A DNA stretch of 64,000 nucleotides from contig JAUIRK010000896.1 in NCBI GenBank assembly GCA_030549495.1, positions 558,001 to 622,000 on the forward strand, in the 5' to 3' direction. A model generated the notes under the pieces. The model worked only from the letters and a program-made list of their open reading frames with translations, was not told the DNA's origin and made no database searches. This document shows positions 10,952 to 24,300 of the stretch, one piece after another. Both the position numbers and the translations under genes were made by a program. The stretch comes from Nectonema munidae. Its lineage: Eukaryota; Nematomorpha; Nectonematoida; Nectonematidae. The stretch's first letter is position 1, and each line of letters begins with the position of its first letter.

Positions 10952-13063
10952 CAAGTGGTCCTCACTTAACGACGGGGTTACGTTCTGTAAACCCCGTCGT
11001 TAAGTGATTCAGTCGTTAAACGAAACCCGTTTTAATAGGCATTTTGATAGGCATGTATTTGTACAGTAGGCTACTGTATTGCTTACGTATAGGCCATTGA
11101 TACTGTACTGTACTTCTTTACCTTTTCTCTTTCTTTACTTACTATTGTTTTTTTGTTAAGAATAGGTGTCATACTGTACATAAATAAAGAGATTACAGTA
11201 TTTTATGTTTTGAAATTTTTTTTGTGATCGTAAATCTCATGATAACATCTGAGTGTTTCATTCATGTTTCTCTCAACTTTTGTAAAGCGTTCTAGATTGG
11301 GGTCCATCGCTTCTATTTCCAACATAGCTTCATTTATCCTTGATAATGAATGCACTTGCTAAGCCTTTTGCAGTAAACTTCTTTCGTACCTCTTCAGATT
11401 TTTCTTTTTCATTTTCTACTTCTAGTTTTCGCTGTTCTTCTAACTCTAACAAATCTTCATTACTTAACTCCCCTTCAGCATAGTCAACTAACTCTTGCAC
11501 ATCATCAGAGTCCACTTTCAACTGCAAAATGTTAGCAAGATCAACAATTTTCTTATTTATCACTTCCGAATTTTCTTCATAATCAAACCCATTAAAATTA
11601 TTGACAAATCTTTTAAGGCATTTTTTCCATATACCTTGCATACACTTTTCCGTCACTTGCTTCCAAGCTTCATCAATATGCTTGATACATTTCAAAATGT
11701 TGTAGTCCCTCCAGAATTCCCAAAGATTCATCTTGTCGTTCTCTGTTGCAGCTACTGCCTTGGCAGTGATGCACAGATAATGTGCTTTAAATGTAGAAAT
11801 TGCTCCCTGATCCATGGGTTGAAGGAGTGAAGTGGTGTTTTTTGGAAGGAAGACAACTTTCACATTTGGATGTAGGTCTCCAATATGTTTGGGGTGGCCT
11901 GGAGCATGATCAAGAAGAAGCAGAATCTTGAATGGGATGTCTTTTTCAAGGCAATATTGTCTGGATTCAGGCACGAAGCAATTGATAAACCAGTCTTCAA
12001 ATAGAAGTTGAGTCATCCATGCCTTTGCATTTGCACTGTAATAAACTGGCAATGTGTGCTTGTTGACATACTTTAAAGCACGTGGATTTTGAGACCTATA
12101 AATGAGACATGGCTTAAGCTTGTGGCCTGCAATATTGCCACCTAAAAGCAATGTCACTCGGTCTTTGAACGACTTAAAACCAGGCATGCTTTTGGCTTCT
12201 TTATGTATGTATGTTCTTTCTGGCATTTTTTTCCAAAAAAGACCAATCTCGTCTACATTGAAGATCTGTTCTTGACGATACCATCTCTCTTCGATTAACT
12301 TGTCTAGTTCCTCAATAAATGGTTGTAGCGCCTCTTCACCCGCACTTGCAGCTTCGCCATACACACCACGATTATGCAAGTTGAAGCGTTCTCAAAATCG
12401 TTGGAACCACCCTTTGCTTGCCGTGAAAGTTTCAGTGCATACTTCACCTTCACGTGACTTAAGGGAGTTAAAAATACGCAGTGCCTTGCTTTGAATTGTG
12501 AATAAACTTATTGGAATATTTTTATCGAGATGATCATCAATCCAAATGGAAAGCAATTTCTCCATCTCATGAATCAATCCTTTTCGATGCCTAGTTAACG
12601 ATGCGTTATATCCTTCGATGATATAGCCATTTCTTTTATTTTGTTTTTGTCCTTAATAATGGTAGAGACAGTTGAATGTGAAAAGCCATAACTGCTAGCC
12701 ATAGCTTGAACTCGTTTACCTCCTTCGTACTCCTTTATTATCTTCATCTTCATATCTAGATCGATTGCTTTCCTTTGCTTCTTTGGAGCAGTTCCAGCAG
12801 GAGAATGTGATGTTTTACGTTTTCCAGTCATCACTAAGGGACAAAGTTGTATTTTTATAGTTACTGAAGATAATTTTTGCGTAAACGGTTAGCAGCGTGG
12901 TAGATTTCCGACTGAGTAGTGAGTGAGTGAGTTATTGCGTATGTGTTTGAAGTGAGATGGGAAATGCTGCCTACGCTGTAGACTCACGAACATACGAACA
13001 CGCTCACAAGTCGTAACTCTAAGTCGTCGTTAACCGAGCCCGTCGTTAAGTTAGGAATACTAG
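10952..13063 (-). mobile_element. Tigger-like (pogo superfamily) DNA transposon, about 2.1 kb
   Basis: The left arm CTCACTTAACGACGGG (10961-10976) and the right arm CCCGTCGTTAAGTTAGG (13040-13056) are inverted near-matches. The outermost bases are CAAGTGGTC and GATTACTAG-like. A TA duplication at 10950-10951 and 13064-13065 is read from the uninterrupted MITE copy at 47.5 kb. One transposase gene fills the - strand. The element looks complete in structure, with a damaged gene. Confidence 0.85.
11330..12834 (-). pseudogene. Tigger1-like transposase, damaged
   Basis: The frame starts at ATG 12834 and spans about 500 codons in three blocks. Block 1 is a psq-type helix-turn-helix (KAIDLDMKMKIIKEYEGGKR, then SHSTVSTIIKDK). 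Block 2 is a CENP-B-type HTH ending KGWFQRF. Block 3 is the DDE nuclease. The catalytic acidic residues are present in NVDEIG (about 12250), LLLDHAPGHP (about 11905) and QPMDQG (about 11810). One frame change lies between about 12577 and 12600, and one in-frame TGA sits at 12392-12394, just after WFQRF. The DDE block closely recalls mammalian Tigger1 (FWKKMPERTYI, TLLLGGN, NPRALK). It would have catalysed cut-and-paste at TA sites. Damage is light, suggesting a fairly young insertion. Confidence 0.85.
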
Positions 13064-13162
13064 TATAAAGCAGAAAATTTGTATTAAAAAGCATTAATAA
13101 ACGCAGACGATTCACGTTTTTGTAAAGTCGACATATGTCGACTGTGGTTAATAACCGGTTAG

Positions 13163-15655
13163 ATAAAAATTGCTTTTGAATATTGAATATTTCATACTGC
13201 ACTGATTTTTTTATTTATAGGTCAAGAATGAAATTTAGAATAAGACATTTTCAATTTTGGGTACTGATGGTCATTATAATTGTGATCCTAAAGGTGGAAA
13301 GGCCTAAAAATACCAAATTCGTTCATCATTTCATACATGCCCGGCATCAACGCTAAAATAAATACAAGAGAAATTAGGATGCAAATATTTCCATCATGCT
13401 TAATCAATCATCTCTTTCGACATCAAGTCTTCAAGCGAAGAGGATAAGTGGGATTATTTATTCGCAGTTCTAGTAGGAAGATGCGCATCATTAGTATTTA
13501 CCCAGTAAGATTAGAATTATGTGTTAGTTGGTATTTGTGTAACATTAACACTTGATTAGTAATGTTACCATATTTATTAGTGGAGTTTTGCATTGTTAGA
13601 GGAGTAACTATAATAACTGGTTAATGTAACTATTCTTTTTTAGTGGATGTATGCTTGCTTACTTAAAATGAATTGAGACAAGATATTTAGATTAAGTATA
13701 CAAAAATAGGAAAACTCGGTCTCTCAGTTGATTATATGGAATGAATTTCTAAGAGCTGTTGCTTTGTTAGTGTTTTCAAAAGCCTACTTTTATCAGCCAA
13801 ACTAAACATTCCAAAAAGCCAATAGATAGTACAAACTACCAAATGACTCAGTGAAAATTTTCTCGTGGGTCAACTAGTTTAATTTAAAGCATAAGCTATC
13901 TTAACTTTTTTTTCATTAGAACGTCATGACAATCCATCATAACGACAAATGAAATTGATCGATGATTTCAATGATACCTCAATGTTATGATCAGGGCGAG
14001 GAAAAATTGACCCAAAAAATTGACTTTTACTCAGAGAGAAAATTGACTTTATTGACTTTTTAAAGTTTCATAACATCTCTATGAATCTGGTTCTAAAACC
14101 AAGATACAGGTAAGACTCAATAAAGCCGGAGAAATATACTTAAATCACACACTCACGTCTAACATTACAAATCTAAGGTATTTTTATCTGATATAAGAGT
14201 ATCCTAGTTGACTCAGATTCAAATGTATATACATAAACACAATACGACTCGATGATATGCATACAGATGTTAAAAATGGGTTATCAAAATGCATGTACAA
14301 CACTTCTAATTTTAGTGATTATCTTTTTAATCGTGCCTTACTTCAGAGATCCAAATTGCTAAAACAAGTGTGTGTATGCAATGAGCGAAATAAATTAAAA
14401 CTAAAATGTGCATGTAATGTATATATACATAAATACATGAGAAATCTTATTCTGAAAAAATTCCCTGGCCTTGATCGATACGCAAGTCGTGAAAATAGAG
14501 TTATTGAAGAAGTTTTAAAGATCGTCATGAAATCAAAAACAAAGAAAATTTATTATTTATTTCAAAACATTCAAAGAAGCAAAAGAGAGAGAGAGATAGC
14601 GAAAAGGGATTAATGTGGATGGACATACTTTTCGCAGAAAGGCTTTGGCTTTGTCACCCAGTATAGTGAGCGATAAGCCATAAAGGAACTAAATAAAGCA
14701 AAAAATATATCACTTTGCAGAAAAATGAAATATTACATTGATATCTATTTTTGGGTAATTAAAGGATCTAAACGTTTTGAAATATTTATTGCAGAATTTT
14801 TTTTTTATTTTACTATAAAAAACACATTTAAAGTATGGAATGATATTTATAAACTTACTGAAACATAAATCCATCATGAAGTCTATTTAAGTAATACAGT
14901 ATAAAGTTCATAGTAGGGGCGGGGAGTCCTTCGTGGGGACCCCGATCTGCTGATCCTGTGGTAAATCCGTAAAAATGTTACCACGCATCACAAAAATGTA
15001 AACGGGATCCAATCAAAGGTTGAATCTTAAGTTCAAGCAGTAAAAAGATATCCTGTAATAATGAATACGATTCAATACACTAATAAAACTTTGCTACATT
15101 AATATAAAACATCAATTTGCCCAAACCATTCCAAGAATTAAGAAACTTTAAAGGAAGTTTCATGAGAGAGAGAGAGAGAACAAGTTTCATAATTTTGTAG
15201 CACAATTTTTTTTAAATAATTGCATGGATCATCAAAAGGCCAAATAGAACGCTCGATAAATTGAGATAAATCACAATGTAAAATATAAAATATTTGTATA
15301 CACATAAGTGGGTGCATAATTAATGTAAAATGTAATCATTTAAATTTGTGTATAGCAAGAATTCAGTCGTCTGGCAAGACCATGGGAGACGATAAAAAGA
15401 GGATAATAATGTATCGTGTATAAAGTTTGCCAGACTACTTTATATCTAAAAGTAAAAATAACGGAAAATGCAAAAAACGCATTTATAGTTGAAAAATTAA
15501 AAAGAAAATATATAAAAAATTTAATTTTATAGCAATCAGAATAATTCTGAATTCTCTCAATTCTATATTTTTTTATATTAATTTAAAAGACTTAAGCTTG
15601 TGAGTAGACTTTACATATCTATTTTCTTTCTTCATTAAAATTTCCATTTCATTGA
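13163..15655. other. No gene seen
   Basis: AT-rich sequence. A 118-codon + strand frame at 14257-14613 is lysine-rich, without a family I recognise, and runs into GA repeats (14583-14600). (GA)n also occurs at about 15163-15178. A short GC-richer patch GGGGCGGGGAGTCCTTCG is near 14917. None is enough to call a gene. Confidence 0.5.
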
Positions 15656-15659
15656 TATG

Positions 15660-17150
15660 ATAAAGCAAATTTGAACTATATTTGATCAGAGGCAGTAATG
15701 TAGCTAGTATTTTGAACAAGAGCCCGTATATTTTTCAGAGAGGCAAATATATAATTTTTATATATATTATTTTATATATTTTTTTATATACTGTATAAGA
15801 ACATATTCTCTATAATTTAAAGCTTAAAAGGTTTGTCTATTGATTACTGCCACTAAAAGAGTTAAAATGTAATAGAATGCACACGTTGGGAAAAATGCCC
15901 TTATTATATTTGATAAATATAATTTAAGCACTCATAGATTTATTCTATATCTTTATTCTTAGATATTCATTCTATTTAATGTTTTGTTTTTTTTATCATA
16001 GTTGGCAATGGTTTGGCACTACTTAAAAATTTTGTTAATAAAACTTAATACAAATAATTTCATTTTCATGTATTTTATGGCGTATAACTTAGGGAATAGA
16101 ATAGCAATTCATATAAATTTAAGATTTGTAGCAAATTTCCTTCCAAAACTTATTGCTATTTAAAACGCCAAAATTTAAATACACGACTTTTACTTCACTG
16201 ACTGAGTATATGTGTAGGTAGAATATGAAAATTATGCAAGATGATCTTTGTTTTTCTGTGTTACTAATCTAGTCTCTAACTAAACAATTCATTTGATAAG
16301 AACCAAACGTGTTGACAATTAGTGAGATGAGAGGCTAAGAAAAATCTTTCAGCTCCTAATCAATATTGCATCTGATAGTGGGGTTGTCGAATAATCTAAT
16401 GTCGGATAAATGAGGTTTGACTGCAATACCAATGAGTCTTTTAATACAACTCTTTCCATACGGTCTTTAGAAGACAAAGACATTTTTAACCTTCGAACAC
16501 AAAATATAAAATCGGCTCAACCAAAAATACTGTTCCCTAAGGATATACAAAAGAGTTCATTTTTCAAGTCATGGTATAAAATCTTCATTTGGTCAGAGTA
16601 TAGCATATCTAGCGATAGGAAGGGCAATTGTGGCCATCGGTTTCAATAACTGGTAAATGGCAATAATGAAGGATGAAGGCTTAATTACATCCAATGAGTA
16701 GCGATCTATCATATTTGAATGATTTTATTCTCGTTGAGCTTGAAAAGTGGTTTACAAACTTTCTAAAAATTTTCGGCGTAACGGTCTTTCTATAATTTTT
16801 TAATAATTCGGGATCTCTTTAAAAAAATAAAACATAAAAACTACTGTACTAAAAAATCGACACAATTGTTTATTTCAAAATTATTTCAATCCAAGCAATG
16901 TCAATGGAATGAATGCATCTTCTTTGTCTAACCTAACTTTTCTAAGTTGATTTTGTTTGGGAAATGAATCAGAACCTTCAGAGCCATTTTTGCAACATCA
17001 GCATAGGACTGACACATTTTAATCTAAAATCGCTATAAGAAATTTTACGAAAAACATGTTTGGACCTCCTCAATCATTAGACAAATCAATAATCTGTCCT
17101 TGAATTAAGAAGTCTTCTGAGGCCAGATTTCTGTAATTATTTTCATTTGA
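15660..17150 (-). mobile_element. hAT derivative, internally deleted (relative of 57.7-59.8 kb)
   Basis: Long colinear similarity to 57690-58650 includes TTTGATCAGAGGCAGTAATG (15682), TGGCGTATAACTTAGGGAAT (about 16079) and AAATCGGCTCAACCAAAAAT (about 16511). The segment at 17095-17140 (GAATTAAGAAGTCTTCTG) equals the stop-codon region of the hAT transposase at 58767. The copy therefore keeps the 3' part and the last codons but lacks the transposase body. About 460 bp at 16580-17030 has no counterpart. Confidence 0.65.
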
Positions 17151-17159
17151 AAAAAGGAA

Positions 17160-20055
17160 ATCAATGCTAACTATATATAGCACTTAAGCGTTGAAAATGA
17201 GAAAGAAATTATCATTTTTAACCCCTTCAAGCCGAATAGAGCACTAGTGTCTCAGAGCAAAATCGTCTGCCATTATCAAAGTATTTTTTTTTACTTAAAA
17301 TGTCATTACGACTTTAGCATAGACGTTAACAAACACAGACATAGAACAAATTTAAAAGTTTGTTTTAAAATAATAGATAAGGAAACACTTTCTTTTTTAT
17401 TTACAAAATACGTATTTAATAAAATGTAAAACCATTCATTAATCAGACTTTATCTCAAGGGTACTCTATAAAACTCTTCTGAGCCATCAAAGTAAAAAGT
17501 TGAATTACCTTAGTCTATAAGAAACATGATGTAAATGCTCAAAAATATGCAATGTCCAAAAATATTACCCTTTGAAAATATTTCTTTCTAACTTTAAAAA
17601 GTTTTTGCTAAAAGATCGGGATTCTAAGGGCTTTTCTATTGTTAGGTTATAGAAAAACTCACTGAGTAATAAGCCTTCACAGTATGAAGTAAAGTAAGAG
17701 TGCTTAAAAAACTATTATAGTGCTTCGAGCTTAGTAACACTTATATAAGCGTTTATTAAAGGTTTTGGAGGCCTGAAAGACGTGAAGTGTACGGTTTACC
17801 TATAAACAGAGAGAAAGAGATGAGGAAAGGTGTGATTCATTTGGTTGGTGCGAATGAAGGTAACATAAGCGAGATACGTAGAAGCAACTATCGAATTATA
17901 AAAAATATATTAATCATGATGGAATGATGAAGAAAAATAAGAGTTTTACCAAGAGTGATGTGTTGATTTTGGACGTTTCTGGAAGAAATCGCAGCACTCA
18001 AGAAGCACGCAGCTGAAACTGTCAAATTCTTAATGAGCCAGACCTTATTGCCTAAATAAAAATAAGGGGGTTGTCAGTCCTTGAGCGAGAAATAGAAAGT
18101 GATAAGTACCGATTTTAGGTAACTTAACTCCCTTATCCAAAAATATGTTGCGCCCATTGTCTAAATCAAGGAATTCACAGTTTAACGGCGAAAAGGATAA
18201 TATTTAAAAAAAGAAGCGAAAACCTCCAAAGAAGAAGTACCTAGGTAAGGAGGAAAGAGCTATAAAGGAAGCGTATGTGATCGTGGACCAATCTATACCA
18301 TACGGCTCTACATTTGGACTATGGCGTTTGTTGAAATGAAAATTGAAGGTGTTTGGCGCAAAAGTTTCGTGAACCATACTTAAATATCCTGAAATAAATT
18401 CCAAAGCAAAAAATTATCATCATAATCTCTTTCTTCCTTCAGTTTTAGAATATAAATAAGTTATATATATATAAGTTTTAGAATATTAATATTAATTAAT
18501 GCAATTTTGAAAAAAGAGGCTATTTTCCTAATCGCATCAAACGTGAATCAGTCCAAATAAATGTCCATTTTTTACTAACTTAGACTTACTTAGAGTTTCT
18601 ATTTTTTATAAATGAAATCAACTTTTCAACGGCTATAGATTTTCCGTTAGCCATATAAAATAATATATTTTAAAGCTCCGTTATAGAACTACTAAGTGCA
18701 AGAAGGTTCGAAGAATTTTTTCTAAAAAAATTAAATTGATTGAACAATTTGAGCTAAAAATAAAGTGTGTCTGCCTCAGTGTTTGATGGTTTTATAAGTG
18801 TGTGTGAGTGAATTAGTATGTGTATGTAAATGAGTAAGTAGGCAAATCAATGAGTGGTTGTTAGAGATGCACGGCCACAATAAATTTATCCATACCCATG
18901 CGGCATGGTGTAAAACCGCACCTAACCCAGACACTTGAAATTTCTGAGAAGAATCCGTACCAGACGGCACTTGAGCTTAATCTCTCATGTTCTAACTCAA
19001 GTGAAACACATTTATTATCCCCCCCCCCTCCGCCTACCACTCCAGCAATCTCTCTTCAATCTCAAAATCACCTACCCAAACAACAATGTTCCCTCACATT
19101 GATTACATTTTAATAAGTCAAAGTCGAATATTCGCATACGTTGAATCTTAAAATGGCCCTGAAATTTGTTTCACGCCAAAAATTATTAAGTGGAAATTTT
19201 TCTAAGTTGAAATAGTATAAAAATGAACACAATAAATTTATTTTATTAAGCTTAAGGGCGACGTCCTTACTCAAATTGCTACGCAAAACGCGACTCACCC
19301 ATCCAGGGCGAAAACGTCAAGCGTGATAAAATGAAAAACACTCAAAAACACACTCAATCTTCAACATGCCCTGATACTTGTTACAAAAAATTAAATACGT
19401 CTGTTTTTTATTAGTTTCAAGGAAAATGTCCTTCAATATTCGGGAAAATTCTTATTAATTGCTTAGTTTACTATCGTGAGGCATGAGATAGCGAATAAAT
19501 ACTCATCACACAGCAAGTGTGAAGCATATGAGACGAGACAATCAGGATTGATATATCGCAAAATAGAGATGATAACATTTTCTGCAGTAACCACCTAAAC
19601 TCAAAATTGTGCAACATTACTTAAATAACCTTCCTATTTCTCTGAACCTGACACCATGCAATCGAAAAAAGTTTTGGAAGTCAAAGTTATTGTTTTATGA
19701 TTAAAAGTGCAGCGACGAAAAACGTGACAAGCTTTCGTCGAAATCCACGCACCCACACAAAACTTCATTTTGACGTTTTGCGTGCCAAGTTGAATTTTTG
19801 AAAAGTTAGATTTTGTGAGAGTTAGTTAAGGATAAACAAGCATGAAGTATTTTTTATCAAAAATATCGAAAAAAAAGTAAACAAATATTCATAATGAAAT
19901 AATTAAAAGAAATTATTGAGTTTTGTGCTTCTATTTAATTCTTAAAATTTTAATTATAACATTTTTTTCGTCTGAAGTTTTGAAAAACCATAATATATCT
20001 GACTTAGCATTTTATTTACCATGGTCTTCAAATGAGGGCCTTCTAAAAACAACGT
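17160..20055. other. No gene seen; scattered repeat ends
   Basis: A piggyBac-like left end (TTAACCCCTTCAAGCC...ATCGTCTGCC) lies at about 17219 without a clear right end. At 18200-18400 a lysine-rich + strand frame (RKPPKKKYLGKEE) may be Tc1-like debris but cannot be confirmed. A C-tract lies at 19020-19030. Opposed ACGCAAAACG motifs at about 19273 and 19785 may bound a 0.5-kb MITE. Confidence 0.4.
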
Positions 20056-20059
20056 TTGA

Positions 20060-20907
20060 AAAAAATATAAACCTTAGTTTTTTTTATCGAATCCAGAGGC
20101 TTCCGTGCTTAGTTCATCATCTCAACCAACCTGTCATGCCACCCATAGAGTATGCTGTAGGGGATACGTCAAATTAGTTTTCAAAAAACTTAAGTTATGC
20201 GGTAAATTTTTTAATTTTTGTTGAAGCTCTATAACTTTTTCTGATAGACTTTTTTTCCCTTAAAAGTTATTATAAAAAACAAATCATTGCAAAATGTTAA
20301 AAGTTATTTTACTTTTTGTAGATTTTTGTAGCGTGTATCAATTTAGCTTTTAAACTATTTTTGAATGATGCTAATTTATTGTTTTCATTTTGTTTGCACA
20401 ATTATAACTTCATTTTATACCCTTGCCCCTGAATCAATCACATTTTTTCATATAAACATCGCAGGGTGTCTAGTAGACTCTTTGCCTTCAGACTACATTC
20501 ACTCATATAAAACTATCCAACCTTCATTTATTTGTTTTCAGTTGTTTTCTCTACGAATCAAATATCCTTTCATCAATTCCTGTAATGTGCCTGGTAGACT
20601 ACTTCATTTTCAAATGAAAGGCCTATTTCACCCCCTCCCCCGATAATTTTGGATTTTTTTAAACTAGTGTATATTCTGCAAATTTAATTAAAATATTTTC
20701 GCTGGAAGTATAGTATTTAAATTCACCAAATTTGTAAAAAAAAATATAAGTTAAATTTAGGACTTTAGGTATGCGCTGAATACACTCTATTTTAAAGGAT
20801 TGCTTGAATATTTGGTCTCCCATGGTATTTCCAGACCACTAATTTTGAAAATTGTAACAAAAAATTTCGCCATCCCCAATAATTTCTAAGATGTGCGGCG
20901 CCCCTGG
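20060..20907 (-). repeat. Dispersed repeat, uninterrupted copy (relative of 42.0-44.4 kb)
   Basis: Read on the - strand this copy starts CAGGGGCGCC at about 20907 and matches 42042-42628 and then 44359-44415. Shared landmarks include GGTATGCGCTGAATACACTC (complement), TAGTATTTAAATT, the CTTAAAAGTTATTATAA block and CATAGAGTATGCTGTAGGGG. It ends in a tRNA-like stretch: GGTTGGTTGAGATGATGAAC then CTGGATTCGATA, resembling pol III A and B boxes. No protein is encoded. Confidence 0.7.
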
Positions 20908-20929
20908 CCTACGAGCATTATTATGTTTG

Positions 20930-21265
20930 AATTTATTAAACTTAACATTCAAGTTTTTAAAAGTAAGACAACTGTTAAGAGCTGAAGATAAGCATTCTGA
21001 CAATATAGATAAAATTAATTCGGCATTATCTGAATGTTCATAGAGGATGTCAGTCCAACTCATTTCAAATACTAATTTAACAAACTTATATTTATATAAT
21101 ACTTTTTTGGTAATAATTCTATCTCTCAATTTTATATTTTTTATATTTAGCAGAATAGGATAGTGGTCTGAAATATTATAGTCTATAACATACAAATTGA
21201 AGCTATGTGTACTACTACTTGAAATAGCAATACAAAAATTTGAATATATACTTATTCGAGTTTTT
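20930..21265 (-). pseudogene. LINE endonuclease fragment
   Basis: The - strand frame keeps an endonuclease C-terminal signature (SSSSTHSFNLYVIDYNISDH, then YPILLNI), where SDHYPI is the catalytic SDH motif of APE-type LINE nucleases. The frame then runs into the neighbouring repeat end at 20907. It is a 5'- and 3'-truncated fragment, separate from the + strand LINE that starts about 130 bp further on. Confidence 0.55.
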
Positions 21266-21389
21266 ACATCCAAAAAAATAAATTATAGTAAAAAATTATT
21301 TAAAACTTTCACTCCATATGTCATTAATTTTTTTTTAAAAAATTTGGCAGTCATTTTAAAGAGTTTCATAAATAAATCTTACCAAAAAA

Positions 21390-24300
21390 TAATTAAATTT
21401 TTACGCCTAGCATCTTCCACACAATGCACCCACTACATTAATCATCTAAACCACATTACTTCGAACCATAAACTCTTCATATCAAATTTCTTATGCTGAA
21501 TTTTCTTCAGATTAATCTTAACCACTTCAGAACTGCATGGAACAACCTCTACAATATATTAATGTCACTTACATACGACATCATTTCTATTAACGAACCA
21601 TATATTTACATTCCACAATACACATGCAATTACACACTCATACATATACCTCCATTAAACGAATACTCTGCATGTATACTCATCAAATCAGCCATCTACA
21701 ATACTCCTTTATTCCAACATTCTGACTCAAAACACGTTTTTACCCTCATTTCTACCAAACCATTACTCTATTGCTCACTCTATGCTCCGCCATCCTCCGA
21801 TCTTTCTATTTCTAACAAATTTGCACAAGTTTTCAATAAAATCACATCAGAGCTACCAGAAAATCACTATATTATCATCTCTGCAAACTGAAAGCATCTA
21901 CCCCAAACAATCAACAATTCAAAAGGCAAAACGCCTACTTTTAGAATTCTCAACTTACATCCCTCAAAAAAAAAACTTCGAGCCTCACGAAAACGATTAA
22001 GAAAATCATATACCCCTTCCTCTATCCAATCTTACTTCACCCTCAAACATAAATACAAAAGCGCTATCACACAAGCTAAAAAACAATCCTGGATCAAGTT
22101 CTGCAACCAAACTCTCTCAAATCTATGGCATCTAATAAACAAACTCAAAAACAATAAATCTCGGACCCCTCTACCACAGCACCTTCTTCCAAATTCTAAC
22201 AACACTACACACATCAACCCCCTTTCTTAAACTCACTTTTCCCTTCTGATACACAAGATTCAGATAATATCTTCAACACAATGATTAGGAAAACAGTTCA
22301 TTATCATCTTACACTTAACACAGTAACCTTATTCCGACCCATCACAGACAAAGAGTTAAATCATGATATTAATAACCTCACATCTAAATAATCATCTAGC
22401 CTTGATTACATATCATCAAAACACATTAAAAAAAGCTTATCAAATTTAAAACCTCACCTCCTTAACATATACAACGCTTGCCTCAAACATAGCTTTTTCC
22501 ATAACATTTGGAAGATTTGCAAATTAATTCTCATTCCAAAACCAAACCGTAACCATCACCAAATTAAAAACTGGCGACCCATTTTAATCCCTCCAACTCT
22601 TTGCAAAATTTTAGAAAAATTACTAAGAAAACGTCTATTACACTATATATCCAAAAACAACTTGATTCATCCAAATCAATTTGCATACCTTCCGAACAGA
22701 AACACTGAACTCGCATTGACTCGCCTCTCACTCTTTCTAGAACACACCCTCAGTCATAACAACATTGCGACAACCATATTTCTAGACATCGACAATGAGT
22801 TTAACTCTGCATGGCACCCTGTGATCCTTCACAATCTTATTGAAAATAAATATCCACTTTATATAATCAAATTCATACAAAACTACCTAATCAACCCCAT
22901 TTTAATTTTCTTCCATAACACCAACATCCACATTAAACAACTCTATCTTTTTACTCAACAAGAAGGTTGTCTTTCTGACATCTTATGGCTTATACTCATC
23001 AATCCACTCCTATCATACATAAATTCTAACTCACACTTTGCTCAATGTTATTCTGATGATATTCTCTTTACATTTACCAACCCAAATCAAAACACAAACA
23101 TTACCAATGCTACTAACCTCTTAAACCAAATTGATACACTTGCACCAAAATACAAAATCCATTTTAACACATCCAAGCTCAATATAATTCACTTTACACT
23201 CAAAAGAATCTCACCACAACCTCTTTACACAAATTCTTCTAATCTCATCATACCTGTCACTCACCTAAAATATCTTGACATTAGTTTTCCATCCAAACTA
23301 AAATTCTCTCTACATCAAAAGAATGTACTCTCCAAAATCACATCTACAATCTTCTTATTCTAAAAAGCCATATCATACAAATGGGGTCTCCACCCAAAAA
23401 TTTCCAAATATATATACTCTTCTATTGTCTTACCTATTATTCAATACGGCATTCTGTCATGGGGTCACACTCTAAAACTCCAAAATAACAGAACCCTCAT
23501 AAACAAAATTCACCGCACCTGCCTCCTCACGATTACAAACCCTTATTACACTATCTCAACTTCTAAGCTCGAACTTCTCACGCACACTCTACCTATCCTA
23601 TATAAACTACAATTAACAATTGTAATTCATTACTCCAAAACTTTCAAAGCATTACCCTCTATCCATCACTTCACCACGCTATACACACCCTTCTTATCCA
23701 AAATGCTTTCATATTTTGCCACCATTGCAACAAATACATTCCACATCTTGCCCACTACTCTATATCACATGAAATCCATCCTATCCCTCTTATTCCTTCT
23801 AAAATTACGCCCTACAATCTGGTCCTATGCAAACACAAAAACATCGCTATCAACCTAATTAAAAAGCAAAGCTCAGATCCCACTCTTACAAAACACTTAT
23901 TTATTTTTACCTACGGTTCCAAAACTGCATTCCATGCTTCAGCTGCTTACGCCTTTTGCATCACCAATTCTCAAACTCCTTTTACATCTATGGTCTTACA
24001 TACTGACTCCAATACATCATCATATGAAACAGAAATTCTTGCTATTTTAGCTGCATGTAATCACCTCATAGACAATCTTCACATCTACTGCCTCAACTTT
24101 AATCAAATACACTTTTAGACCGATGCACAAAAAATTATCAACGACCTAAATCGTAATCACAAAATTGCTCAATCTTCTTTCAGCTTAGCCACAAAACTTA
24201 TCCAAATTTCCAATTATTTCAACACAAGAATCTATTGGTCTCCCCCACACTCCATTTGCAATGAAAACAATAGTGTTGATAGACTATCTAAAACATTACC

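Larger units (their letters stand above)
10915..13158. mobile_element. piggyBac-like MITE (copy c), split by the Tigger element
   Basis: The MITE halves are 10915-10951 and 13066-13158. Joined, they match the reverse complement of the intact MITE at 47490-47592: CCCGTT.TCGATCAGAATAA, the CAGACGATATCTAGTATAAA core, a TTGTATTAAAA block, and a GTCGAC...TTAACCGG end. The flanks are TCTC-like on the left and TTAG on the right, so the TTAA target is eroded. Confidence 0.75.

Noticed and set aside
14257-14613. 118-codon + strand frame, Lys/Arg/Cys-rich
   Set aside because: No recognisable motif, no splice or poly(A) context, and it runs into GA repeats; probably a chance frame.
18200-18400. Possible Tc1-like transposase fragment (RKPPKKKYLGKEE, IPYGSTFGLWRLLK)
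   Set aside because: No DDE motif or inverted ends could be found; similarity is too loose to call.
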